47,239 nucleotides of DNA from Zygnema cylindricum (GCA_037447655.1 JBBHKE010002036.1:1-47239), one strand, 5' to 3'; positions 34,263 to 45,516 are shown, counted from the stretch's first letter. Numbers and translations: made by a program. Notes: generated by a model not told the origin, from the sequence alone.

Positions 34263-34340
<78 letters not shown>

Positions 34341-34341
34341 A

Positions 34342-34372
<31 letters not shown>

Positions 34373-37300
34373 CATACCGCCCAGGAGCTGGAGCAAAACC
34401 AATGACATAGTATGTCATACTGGTCCATATGATAGCTTCTACGATGGAATACGGGAGGCGAAGAACCCAAGTAGGGACAGAATATGCCCACCCAGGATAA
34501 AAAAGGTCATCTCGTTGTTTGTAAAAGATACCGAGACGTGACACAGTAATAGACATCTCCGCAAAACCGTTGAACATCATGTGTACTAGGGCAAAAAAAA
34601 GGGCTCCCAAATAGATATTGCCTTCGTTTGAACTACTGGGACTAAGTGTTGTCCGAAAAAAAAGAGTCATAGTGATGAAAGCAACGACTGCCACTTGACA
34701 AGTTTTGAAAGTATACAAAAATCTATCTCGTTTCATAAGTGTCCATTCACGTTGCATGCACGCACGAAATAACTCTGTTGTATTTAAAGCGTACTTTTTC
34801 TTTATTAATGCATCAGGGTGATATACGCTGGGATCAACTGGCTTTTCCAATTCTGCAGTCATTTGTTTCCCCACTTCAAATTCTTGAAAAGTTTCCGCAA
34901 AAGCTTGGACTGGAACATAACGATATGGTGTTCCTTTTTTGGACCAATACTGGCCCTGGTCTTTCATTGATGTCACCTGTACAAAGAACCAGATTCACTT
35001 AATCACTACTTTACAATGAATGATATCAGATAATATATCGGATTGGTTCTAGATTACTAATATCTTTAGATGACCGATGAACTAAATTCAATTGACATCC
35101 ACTTTTCTAAGCTGCCTAGTGGTCATAGTGATTGTGGGCCCAGGATTTAGATCTTACAGCCTTCAGATTTTGAAAATGACCTTTTACCGTGAAAAAACAC
35201 AGAAATATATGTAACGTACGGAGGATTGCTTTTTTGAATCATTAGACAGGACATTCTGAACTTAAACTGGCGAGCATATTATTAAATAGTTTACCAACTG
35301 ATATGTTGGATAGTACATTTAGCAAAAGGTTTAGATATTTACTCTGGTTCTACATTGTTTGACATTTGTTCAAAATACAACGTCAAGACCAACCATAAAC
35401 AGAGAGAGAGAGAGATGAGAAAAAAGAGTTAAACAGATAGAAACGAGAGATTCTTTTTTTTTGTAATTAGAGAGTCCTTATATCACTTGTTCCTATACAG
35501 TTGTTGCACTGCAAGTCAACTTACCTCTTGTAAAAAATCAGCAACGCCCTTTCGAGGAGGACAAGAAAATCCCATAATCTCGAAAAATTCAAGAACACGC
35601 TCTCTTGGTCCATAGTAAACAATAAGACCCTCGGACAAAAGCAAAATGTCGTCAAAAAGCTCAAAAGTTTCAGGTGCTGGTTGCAAAAGGGCCATGAGGA
35701 CAGTTCCATTCAAAAGATGCGTAAAATTTCTGATGGCCTTCACAATTTGATATGTGGTTGAAGAATCCAATCCAGTTGAAATTTCGTCCATAAATAATGT
35801 CTTTTTTGGGCCCACAATCATTTCACCTGCAACAAAAATATGTTGTTAGTCTCGCCGACAATGCGCTCAACTTCATGCAATTGAACAAGTTTAGAGTACA
35901 ATTTGACTCCCTTACTTGATTTAAAATTAAGAGTAAAGAGCAAAATGAAGACTTCACACGGACAGTACCATAAATCTGGTCCAAATTTCCACGATACTTT
36001 CAATTGTTTTTGAGAGATAAGATCAGCTTTACCTGTGGTAACTCTCTTCTTTTGTCCACCGGAAATCCCTCGTAACATCTCATTTCCGACCACAGTATCA
36101 GCACAAATATCCAGACCCAATATCTGCACCAAATGAAATCTAAACTTTTAGAAGCGTAGAAAAATCTAAATATTGTTAAACAACGTGCGAGCAACTAATC
36201 ATCTAAGAAGAACCAAGGATATAATCTCCCATTTCTATCAAGCTAAGAGAAATATGGTTTTTTTAGTTTGTTGTTGTCATAATTCAAAATCCAGACTCGT
36301 ATTCCATTTAGTCTGACAGATCCTACTCCAAATATTTAGTAAAATTGACAGTTAATGCAATTGACATGTACAGATGCCTATCACTCTCACACAATAACCA
36401 CGCAATTCAATCAACATGCAATTTTGAAAGTTTTCTCACCTTCATAATGTAGTCCGTGATGACATTTCTCCTCAGACCTTGAATAGAGGCAGCCTGCACA
36501 TTAATCCAATATAGAATTATACTAAACGCCTGTTTCAAAGAGCAATATTGATTATAATAAACACCGATCTCAAAAGCAATTGCAAAAAATATGCAGATAT
36601 GACTACACCAATGAATCATCAATAGCGATAATAATACTAATTAGGTGTAGCTTTTCGTTTACCACAAAATAACGTTAATAGTACTAACTGGCTTTTCTTT
36701 TTTCTTGAACTCTAATTTCTAAACGGTTCAAAAACAGCAAAGTCATTCGGAACTGAATTATAGTTGATATAAACCCCATGCTAATAAATTCTTTACTCTA
36801 AAAACGATTTGCGGTGTACTTCCTGAAAAAATCTTGCCCTTTTATGCTTTCTTTTGGCTTTAGTCCACCTGTACATTTGCCAACCGAATCAATGACACAT
36901 GCACATTTTGAATGATGATAGAAAAATGTCCAAAAGTCTACAATTTTCACCACATCATCTTCAAAAAGCAATGCATCAATTTCTGTGCTAACCAAGTCAA
37001 TTATACATGTATTTAATGGAACAACGTCCAAACGACTAAAAAAAATCAGCATGATACCTTCATAAAAGCATCAATTTCTGAGTCGGGAGTGATGTTTGCC
37101 TCTCTTTCAAGTTTTTCGAGATTCCTCAACAGGTCTGCAAAAGAATATAGCAGATTGTGTAAAAACACATGTTCCCAAAAGTTTTGAATTGAAGTTATGA
37201 TCTGATGCTTTTGAGAGTAAATAAACTTATATTATTGGCAAAATATGTTGCAAAATTTTGTAAAAATTATAAATACTACATCGAGGATTGAAGTTCTGAT

Positions 37301-39846
37301 CTTATGCTTTTGGGAGTAAACAAAATTTACATTACTAAGTTTCTAATTCCCACGGACTTTAAAACTGCAAATGAAATATTCACCATATTTTCACCATTAA
37401 CCTGTAATGTGAATTAAGAAAAATAAACATTGACAAAAAAAAAAAAAAGCTGGAAACTTTCTTGCTAGGTGGTGAGGTAAAATTTAATGACAAGTTATCC
37501 ACCTCATTGTCAACTGATACCTTGAATTAGGCACAAGCCTCTAAGAATTACTCTATTTTTTCCAAAATGAATGCAGTCTGGACTTTGCAACAGAACATTA
37601 TGAAAGTAGTGTGACGTAAAGTATTTCATTGCGTATACGAAATGTATAGCGATATTCGATACACTTTAAAGTACAAGTATTCTGAAATTTTTCATATCAT
37701 ACCCGTTTTTGTTAACTATCGGCAGGTATAATTCGAGCCTTCAGAATTAGAATTCCATCAAATTCAACGGGAATGAGTATGATTCACGGATTTTTTGGTC
37801 GGTGTTGTACTTCTGGGTCTTAAATTTTGCATAAATTTATTTCAAGTATTGCAGTTTAAGATATATTTCGTACATTCAAATGTATCAAATACCGAGGATC
37901 GTTTTCGACTATGTACGGAGTATCGCATTTCTTGCCTTGACATGTAACTCTATAGAAAACACTTGGTTAAATTCTAGATGCATCTCAGCAACGTACCATT
38001 CCGATAACTTGTCCCTTGACATCGAGCCGAAAAATCGAGAGTTTCTCGTACTGTCAATGTCCCAATATGACGATCATTTTGACTGATATAAGCTGCTGTA
38101 CGCTGAGGAATAAACTCATTTAGAGGTACACCATTATAAGTGATTTCTCCCTCAGCCTGCAAGTTATAAAATACCGCAATCAGAAAAAGGTGACAAAAGA
38201 AGCAAAAAATGATCAGAAAAAGTAACTGTGTGTGAGAGAGAGAGAGGGGAGAGAGAGGGGGGAGAGAGAGAGAGAGCGAGAGAGAGAGTGAGAGAGAGAG
38301 GGAGAGGGAGAGAGGGAGAGAGAGAAAGAAAGAGAGAGAGACAAAAAGAAAGATTGGCCGGGGGGGGGAAGGGCAGGTGAGGGAAATTGAGAGGGAGAAA
38401 GGAGAGAGAGAAATAGAGATTGTTCGAATATGCCTGTAAATACAAAATCTTTAGCAAAATCATCACTTGCCTGTAAGCTTTTGTCAAGTTTTCCTGCCAA
38501 AGCAAGTAGTAGTGAAGTTTTTCCAGAGCCAGGCGGACCAAGGAGAAGTGTCATCCTGTAAGATTTATAACAGAAAAAAAATATATATATATTGATGAGA
38601 TTTTCCTATTTGCAATGTCCAAATTGCATAAGAGTTTGAAGGAAAAAGTAGATAGTCTTTTTGACCCATGTATTATTTCAGAAGTTGTTCACCAAAAAAA
38701 CGGTATTGTTCAAAAATCAGTGGAGAACAAACTCACCTTCCAGGCTTCAAAATACCATTGATGTTGTGTAAGATAGGAAAATCTTGTTTTTTGTTCTTTG
38801 TCCAGAAAAACATCCATCCAAAAATTTTCTGCAAGTTTTGAAATCCAGGATTCAAAAACCATGTCAACGTCTTTGTATCTCAAATTGAAAAATTGAATCT
38901 TAATTAATATTTTGTGGCTCATGCCAGGTAAGATAGTTATCAACTTCATATGTAAAACTAAATTCCTAACATCATTGTTTATGTTGCCTTTTTTTATTGT
39001 ATTTTCTGCACGGTACAGTGATAACTGCCAGCATAGTCAACAATCGCGTAAGTATAATTACCCGAATGGATGCTGAGGGCGTGCAAAAGGGAGAGAGAGA
39101 GAGGGAGAGAGACACACCTCTGCAATATCCCTTGTAAAATTGAGTAAAGTTGGGAGAGCCCGCCCTCCAACAAACACATCCGCATCGATAGAAAGATGTT
39201 GAAATCGAATTTCCACCGAAGGAAGTTCGATGCCCACTCTATTTCAAAATAAATTTCAAAAGTCATGTGGTCAAAAATCATGTCAGAATTGTGAAAATTG
39301 ATGTCATAATTCGTGTTGTCAGATTTCATGGCAAAATTCAGTACAACAAATAATTGCCGTCATGTTAATGGGAGAGATGCCAAAAGTTCTAGAGCAAGTG
39401 AAATAAGTAGCCGGAATGGTTAATTCATAAGCGGTAATTTTGCTTCTTTAGTGATGAACTTTGTGGAGACAGGAGAGAGGACAAATGGAAGATGGGGGGA
39501 GAGGTGAGAGGAAAAGGGGGAGAGACGAGACAAAAAAATGGTCGATTCACGCATTCACAATTGGTTTAATTTACACCAAAAATAAGCATTTAGCTATAAC
39601 CAGAAAAATTTAAAGCAGTTGAAAACAAGCGTCTGGATGACATTCTTCCAGAATAGAGACAGGAAAAAAAAAAAGAGAGAGAGAGAAAGGTAGGCAGAGA
39701 GAGCGAGAGAGTGAGAGAGAGAGAGAGCATGAAATTCGACCTGTCTATCCATTCTCGTAATTTAGTTTCTCTTCCAGAATCCAAAGGTGAGAGGAATAGG
39801 GACAAGAGAGAGCATAAAAAATAAGAAAAGAATGGAAAAGAGAGAG

Positions 39847-39911
<65 letters not shown>

Positions 39912-40350
39912 AGAGAGAAAGAGAGAAGGAGAGGGAGGTAGGGAGAGATTGGTAGGGAGAGCGAGAGAGTGATAAAAGCATTAAATTTCATTCTTACCTG
40001 TCTAGCCTCTCTCTCAATTTCCTTAGCAAAATTTCATTGTCTTGATCCCTAGTATTCAAGGCTCGTTCCACCAAGGCCAGCCTTTGCTGAGCAGTAATCT
40101 TACGTAGATTCACTTGCTTCCGTACAGGTTCTCCACCTTCTGTACTTTCTTCAAGTACGGCGGCATGCAATCTGTTGAGCGATGGCAACCGTTGGATCGC
40201 CGCCCATCGCAGGAATTCTTCGTCGTCGATATCGATATCGATATCGGAATGTGAACGTCGGGAGAGAGTGGAAGCATCGCCGGTTTGGGCTGTCCAATCT
40301 GTAGATGTACCCGGACCGACTCCTATTTGAGGTACAGCTGAGGTTGCCAT
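27298..40350 (-). CDS. Full-size PDR-type ABC transporter (ABCG subfamily)
   Basis: Plasma-membrane ABC exporter of the plant pleiotropic-drug-resistance class. Twenty-two exons join in frame to 1487 aa: 40350-39998, 39238-39118, 38828-38737, 38555-38471, 38156-37997, 37134-37058, 36493-36440, 36123-36033, 35826-35525, 34976-34378, 33900-33740, 33353-33247, 33006-32844, 32318-31987, 31600-31268, 30883-30593, 30117-30034, 29878-29745, 29264-29037, 28805-28634, 28376-28122, 27567-27298. The order NBD-TMD-NBD-TMD is the reverse type. NBD1: Walker [10 protein letters not shown] (about 195), ISGGQKKRV (334), Walker B LFMDE (355). NBD2: GVSGAGKTT (931), LSTEQRKR (1038), [10 protein letters not shown] (1058). 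PDR hallmarks include [12 protein letters not shown] in exon 1 and [13 protein letters not shown]. Intron 4 uses GC-AG; the others use GT-AG. No break is visible. The substrate cannot be told. Confidence 0.95.
30466..30526 (-). pseudogene. Relic copy of the 3' end of ABCG exon 16 in intron 16
   Basis: It matches 30590-30650 (words ACTTCGTCAAAA, GTCAATACTC, GTTGATGAA, ACAACC on the plus strand) with a small deletion. The codons would align with the H-loop region of NBD2 but are damaged. Confidence 0.65.
30992..31066 (-). pseudogene. Relic copy of the 5' end of ABCG exon 16 in intron 15
   Basis: It matches 30862-30943 (TTACCTCTTCAAC, AACATCTG, then intron words TATGT.AGTG and ATAGAAAAAA). It includes the acceptor region, but the acceptor AG context is altered. 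Confidence 0.6.
34132..34372. repeat. GA/CT microsatellite at the donor end of ABCG intron 10
   Basis: About 240 bp of GA-rich repeats on the plus strand. On the transcribed strand CT repeats begin about four bases after the GTATG donor at 34377. Confidence 0.95.
38231..38415. repeat. GA/CT microsatellite in ABCG intron 4
   Basis: Interrupted GA repeats on the plus strand, inside the intron that uses the GC donor at 38470. Confidence 0.9.
39663..39970. repeat. GA/CT microsatellites in ABCG intron 1
   Basis: Two GA-rich blocks separated by about 80 bp, with a short TATATATA run near 39848 before a long uninterrupted GA run. Confidence 0.9.
40220..40246 (-). repeat. In-frame GATATC hexamer repeat in ABCG exon 1
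   Basis: Repeated ATCGAT units encode an alternating Asp-Ile run, DIDIDID, just before the conserved DEEFLRWAA motif. The multiple-of-three unit keeps the frame. Confidence 0.85.
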
Positions 40351-40364
40351 TTATCATGTATTGC

Positions 40365-40365
<1 letters not shown>

Positions 40366-40423
<58 letters not shown>

Positions 40424-40437
40424 CCTCTCTCCCTCTT
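40366..40437. repeat. GA repeat in the ABCG 5' leader or core promoter
   Basis: About 60 bp of CT on the plus strand, so GA on the gene's sense strand, ending 16 bp before the start codon. Purine orientation is opposite to the intronic repeats of the same gene. GAGA tracts near starts can bind BBR/BPC-type plant factors; that role here is inference. Confidence 0.9.
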
Positions 40438-40454
40438 TCCTAACTGAAGAGAAT

Positions 40455-40640
40455 CAGATATGTAAGAATACGTAAGAATATTTAAGAATATGTAAGAATC
40501 TGTAAGAATATGTAAGAATATGGAAGAATAATTAAGAATATGTAAGAATATGGAAGAATATTTAAGAATATGTAAGAATCTGTAAGAATATGGAAGAATG
40601 TGTAAGAATATATAGGAATCTGTAAGAAATGTAAGAATCC
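40455..40640. repeat. 10-bp minisatellite upstream of the ABCG gene
   Basis: About eighteen units of TAAGAATATG and variants (TAAGAATCTG, GAAGAATATG, TAAGAATATT). It lies 105-290 bp upstream of the ABCG start codon, in the likely promoter. Confidence 0.9.
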
Positions 40641-41524
40641 TGTAAAATTGCTGTTATAATTCTGAAGGATTTGAATGTGTTTTTAGTTGGAGACGGGGAA
40701 ATGTGAATGGTTGCAGAAAAGCTTCTTATTATTATTATTATTATGTTGCCAAACTCAGATAACGAAAATATTAAATTAGAGCAATTACAATGAAGTATTG
40801 CGACTGTGTTAAAATTGAAATTCAAATAGTTCTATTTTTCTTTCCAAAGTTCCGAAAAAGCAATAACGGACGAGTTCAATAGACGATGTGAAATTCAAGA
40901 AGAATCTCAAAAAGAAAAAATCAATATCAAATCTCTAAAAGAAGATTCAATAATAAATCTTGAGACTCCATGGCATATAAGACTGCAAGCTTGTAAAGCT
41001 TCAGTACTGGGAGAAGATTGGCAGGAGTTGCTGCAGAGATATTGATCAGGCTGGGAATGTCAGCAAGTAGACGTTTCGGTATTTGTATGACATTTTTATT
41101 TTTTTCGTACAGATGTGTGATTTCGTACTTTTGGAGTTTAGGTACAGTAAACTTTGAGAGCGACGTGGCAAGAGAGTGCGTGCGAGGTGGACACGTGCTC
41201 GTTTGTTTTTGTTAATTCGTTTAAAAAAATCCGGAAATGGCGGCGGCGAAAGTACGTTCGGAAGCTGCGGCGATTTGTAAATTGGTGCCGTAAGACGTAC
41301 ATAAAGATTTGCGGGCTGCCCTAGAGAGGGCAAAAACAAGTACGAGGAGATGCAATGAATTTTTTTTGAAGGAGAAGTACGGTTGAAACTTTGATTAAAG
41401 GAAACGAAAATTGAAATCAAAGTAAGTTTTTTTTTTGTGTGATTCCACTGATTTACTAAAACTGAAACTCTCTGGAGACCACCCTATTTTTATGGCTGTG
41501 ACTTACAGCCTATATGAGTAGATA
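40641..41524. other. Region upstream of ABCG, with an exon-like plus-strand segment
   Basis: The part nearest 40641 is probably ABCG promoter and includes an ATT microsatellite (40725-40744). At 41237 a plus-strand ATG opens 17 codons rich in Ala (MAAAKVRSEAAAICKLV), then a GTAAGA donor-like site. Read through, there is a stop and then about 33 more open codons to 41389. I recognise no protein and find no following exon, so it may be a gene fragment or chance. Confidence 0.25.
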
Positions 41525-42067
41525 CACCGCCAATCGCTATTAGCGTAGAAGTTTCTTTGGCGTATGAGAATAATTACAGTGGTGTACGCTAATTAAGAAT
41601 TTGAAAAATTTGAAAAAAAACATACATTCTAATTGTTTAATAATTCTAATTTGGGTCTTTGAAAAAAAAAATGTCGGTCGCAAACATGCTTACACTAATA
41701 TAGGTACTTGTACGAAATTTGACAAATCGTACACAAATTGTACGTTCACACAGTCGAAACGTGGTTGTTGGATGAATATGTGCGAACGTGATATTTGACA
41801 ACCCGGTTTTATCCCCTTTTTAGAGAGCATATTTTCATGTGTCCGCTGATGCTAAAACTCATTTATTATATTTTTTCACTTAAAAAGGTACAATTACCGT
41901 ACACCACACTATTTAAACGACAACGTACTTTCATTTTGTACATTACTTAGAAAATAACCCTAAATGGCGTACAAAAAAAAAATAGAATAAGCTACGCTAT
42001 TTGAGAATAAAAATAAGAAAAATCGGGACGGAATTAGCGTACACTACGCTAATAGCGATTGGCAGTG
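41525..42067. mobile_element. TA-flanked MITE, copy A2
   Basis: 543 bp, flanked by TA at 41523-41524 and 42068-42069. It starts CACCGCCAATCGCTATTAG and ends with the inverted partner. It is collinear with A1 at 13645-14197, in the same orientation. Confidence 0.88.
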
Positions 42068-42072
42068 TAGTA

Positions 42073-42873
42073 CACCTCCAATCGCTATTAGAGTAAATAA
42101 CGCTAATTCGGTGCCCTTTAAAAAAAAAAAAACCTGAAATACAATCCATAATTATATTTTTTCCATAGTTCAAAAGTAGGCGTTTTTATGGTAGGCCTTT
42201 GGTCGGCGCCTTTATCGTAAGTTGTGTTATGGGCTTTTCATGCGATCTTCTTAGATCGTTACTTTGATCAACGACCGTCCGATCGTCTGAATCTGACGGC
42301 GTACAAAAAAATGTTTGGTTTGAATGTTTTAATTGGTCCAATTTTTTGTTCAAATGTTTTAATTGGTCCAAATAGGTCCGAACACAATATGGGTCTTAAG
42401 ATCATATAGTATGTTTTGCATACAATAGGCATATTGTATAGGCCTACTTTCACCTACTTTTGAACTATGATTTTTTCCTTTACGCCTTTTAGGGTTTTTT
42501 TTAATTAGCGTTAAAGTACACCGCAATGCTTATAGTGTGGTGTACGGACAGTTTTTTCCGTACCAAAATGTACTTTTTGAAATTCAAATGTAAAAAAAGT
42601 CATTGAATGTAATTGCGCACGCATGTGAATGTGCACTGGGAAAAGAGAAGCAAACTCGAATATTCATATTTTGGTGTACATATTGTCAGATTTTGTACGG
42701 ATACATATATTGATGTAGACATCAATACGGCGGGCATTTGTTATTCGAAAAAACCCAAATTAGAGTTAGTGATTAATTAGTATATGTGTTTTTTTTTTTT
42801 TTCCCAATTAGCGTTGATAACACTAATTTTTTTTTACGCTATTTATTCCTTTACTCTAATAGCGTTGGCGGTG
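42073..42873. mobile_element. TA-flanked MITE, copy B, carrying a nested MITE
   Basis: Ends CACCTCCAATCGCTATTAG and CTAATAGCGTTGGCGGTG, with TA on both sides. After removal of the F2 insertion (42164-42469) about 495 bp remain, close in size to A1 and A2. It starts three bases after A2's TA. Confidence 0.8.
42164..42469. mobile_element. MITE copy F2 nested in MITE B
   Basis: Inverted termini CATAGTTCAAAAGT as in F1, opposite orientation to F1. It lacks the 87-bp tandem duplication of F1 but duplicates a CAATTAAAACATTT word. It is flanked by T runs, so the target duplication is unclear. Confidence 0.75.
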
Positions 42874-42883
42874 TAGAGAACTA

Positions 42884-43091
42884 CACCGTGAATCGCTATT
42901 AGCGTTTAGAAATAGATAGCGTTATGAAACAAATAGCGTTATTAACGCTATTTGGGAATTTGGGGGTTTTGAAGGAAATCATTTACTCTAATTTGTTTTT
43001 TAAAGGGTTTTTATTAATTCTATTTGAGAATTTGGGTAAAAAAACGGGGTACCGCAATTAGAGTCATTGACGCTAATAGCGATTCGCGGTG
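42884..43091. mobile_element. Short TA-flanked MITE, copy C
   Basis: 208 bp, TA at both sides. Ends CACCGTGAATCGCTATTAG and CTAATAGCGATTCGCGGTG. The interior is made largely of further inverted AACGCTATTTG-like words. Confidence 0.85.
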
Positions 43092-43093
43092 TA

Positions 43094-44432
43094 TTTGGCT
43101 ATTTGCAATAACTTGGATATAGTGTTTATCCATTAATTGTAAATAAATTCTACATATTCAAATTTTGTTTGGACGTACTTGGGTAGATCTTGTAAATTTT
43201 GAAAATTTCCCTGTCTCTGGCCTAAAAAAAAATTCCCTGTTATGTACGGAAAAGAAAAGAGCCTTGTATTGGCCGTGCCATCAAAATTTTGGTCAGCCTT
43301 ACTAACCGACTAGCCGTCAGTTTTCGTACGATATCATTCCGTTTGCCACTAGAAAACCTGACGCATCTGCTGTACTGGACATCTGTGAAAGTTCACCGTT
43401 AGCAACTAAAATTTGTCGTTTCATCCACGAGGCACGTGAATCTGATACAGGTGTTAAATTCTAGACGCGTGTCATGCAATCGAGCATTAGCACGTACGTG
43501 GAAGATTCTTTGTATACTTGCAAGTCCAAGAAGCTTCGCTTACAGCCGTAGATCCCTAGCCTGATTTATCCTACCGACAAATGGACTCGACGAAAAAGCT
43601 GACGCATCTTGACCTTTCTGAAGAAAGTCTCGACTTTCAAGTCACATATTTCAGGAGAGTTCCCATGTAAATTCAAACACGTTAAATCAAGAATTGTTTG
43701 AGCTTGTGTCGGTTGTTTGGCCATTTAACTGACACTTTGTCTCCTAGTGGCTAGCACGAATCCAGGTTTTTAGGGTTCCAACTACTCAAGGCGTCCATAC
43801 ATGTGATTTCAAAACTCCTCCCCGCCCCTCGAGGAAAACTGGAAAACTGTGGAACATTCAAAATCATTACTTTATTTACAGCGAAACGGTCTCCAATAGA
43901 ATTGTACTTTACTGTACCTTCCTCAGATTCTCCTGTACCTTAAGGAGGTGTTGCAATACTTGGCTTTACACGCGTATGGTCGAGTCGCACGCTTCGATGA
44001 CAAGTCACAGTCATGCCTAAAGTGTTCGCACGCGTGAACATTAGCTTTATCACTTGTTAAGCACGCACACGTGTACAGCGAAGCAACTTGCAATGCTCTC
44101 GATAAATATGCCACGATCTTACTATGATAGTCTAGGAAGCTTCGTCGGGAGAGCTCAAATGCATGGATTAACATATACCGACAAACGGAAACGACGCGAA
44201 AGATGACATATCTTAACCACTTCTCATGACGTAAGAATTCCCGCCATTGGATCCGAAAAACGTGTCGCGACTCTCAAAGCTTCGACCTTCGCATGTAATT
44301 TCTCTACTTCGTATCCCGTAAAGAATTTAACTACATTTTGTCTGGTAATCCAGTGTTCACACCGATCCAATTATTCACTCGAATCCTGAAGTCGTTGCGT
44401 CAAAGGGTCTGCAACAAAACGTCAAAACTCTA
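43094..44432. other. Intergenic DNA with a decayed duplication
   Basis: No gene is supported. Segments near 43480-43690 and 44040-44300 share words in the same order (AAGAAGCTTCG or AGGAAGCTTCG, CCGACAAAYGGA, GACGCATCTTGACC against GACATATCTTAACC), about 600 bp apart. This is an old direct duplication. Confidence 0.35.
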
Positions 44433-44970
44433 CACCGCGCATCGTTATTAGTGTCAAAGTTTAAATAGTGTGGAAGTAAATATACCGTCATTGACGCTAA
44501 TTAAGATTTTTTTTTTTTTTTAAAAGGTGTATTCTAATTTCGGCGTTTATGCTAATTTGGGAACAGCAAAAATGGAATATTCGCTGTACGATTATATACA
44601 TTAATATATGTATCCGTACAAAATATTAAAAATCGTACGCTCATCGTGAAATTTTAATATCCGTACATGTAAGACTAGTTTACGTGTCAGAACAATCCCG
44701 TTTTTTTAGCGCACGATCCTATGCGTGCGCGTCTGATTTAACTCATTTTTTGTAAAATTTTCACTTGAAAAGGTACATTTGTGTACGGTCTGACATCAAC
44801 CGTACACCACACTATTTAGACATAATGTAATTCGTCCTTTACGCTATTTTGTACGGTACCCTTAATTAACGTCAAGGAAAAATTAAAATTATGTATCCTA
44901 TTTGAGGAAAAAAAATCAAAATTTTAAGAACCCAAATTAGTGTCGTTGACACTAATAACGATGCGCGGTG
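44433..44970. mobile_element. TA-flanked MITE, copy D (left arm of palindrome)
   Basis: 538 bp, TA on both sides. Ends CACCGCGCATCGTTATTAG and its inverted partner. It is related to A1/A2 but clearly diverged (shared interior GGTACA, GTCTGACA and CCGTACACCACAC words). Confidence 0.88.
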
Positions 44971-44982
44971 TACAGTACAGTA

Positions 44983-45516
44983 CACCGCGAATCGTTATTA
45001 GTGTCAAAGTCACTAATTTGGGTTCTTAAAGTTTCGATTTTTATCCTCAAATAGGATACATGATTTTAATTTTTCCTTGACGTTAATTAAGGAACCGTAC
45101 AAGATAGCGTAAAGAACGAAAGTACAATTATATCTAAATAGTGTGGTGTAAGGTCGATGTCAGACCGTACATAAATGTACCTTTTCAAGTGAAAATTTTA
45201 CAAAAAATGAATTAAATCAGACGCGCACACACAGGAACGCTCAAAAAACCGGATTATTCTGACACGTTAACTAGTCTGACATGTACGGATATTTAAATTT
45301 CACGACAGCGTACGATTTTTGATATTTTGTACGACTACATATATTAATGTATATAATCGTACGGCGAATATTCCATTTTTTCTGTTCCCAAATTAGCATA
45401 ATGCCGAAATTAGAATACACCTTTTAAAAAAAAATATCAAATTCTTAATTAGCATCAATTACGGTAAATTTTCTTCAACACTATTTAAACTTTGACACTA
45501 ATAACGATTCGCGGTG
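44983..45516. mobile_element. TA-flanked MITE, copy E (right arm of palindrome)
   Basis: An inverted copy of D. TA precedes it and TG follows it (the second TA is mutated). D and E are separated by 12 bp, TACAGTACAGTA, and together form an inverted repeat of 1084 bp. Confidence 0.88.

Noticed and set aside
34054-34491. Open frames of 95-126 codons in the GA/CT microsatellite (Arg-Glu or Ser-Leu repeats)
   Set aside because: They are translations of a dinucleotide repeat on both strands, inside ABCG intron 10.
39590-39991. 133-codon Ser/Leu-rich frame
   Set aside because: It comes from CT repeats within ABCG intron 1; the flanking exons splice cleanly across it.
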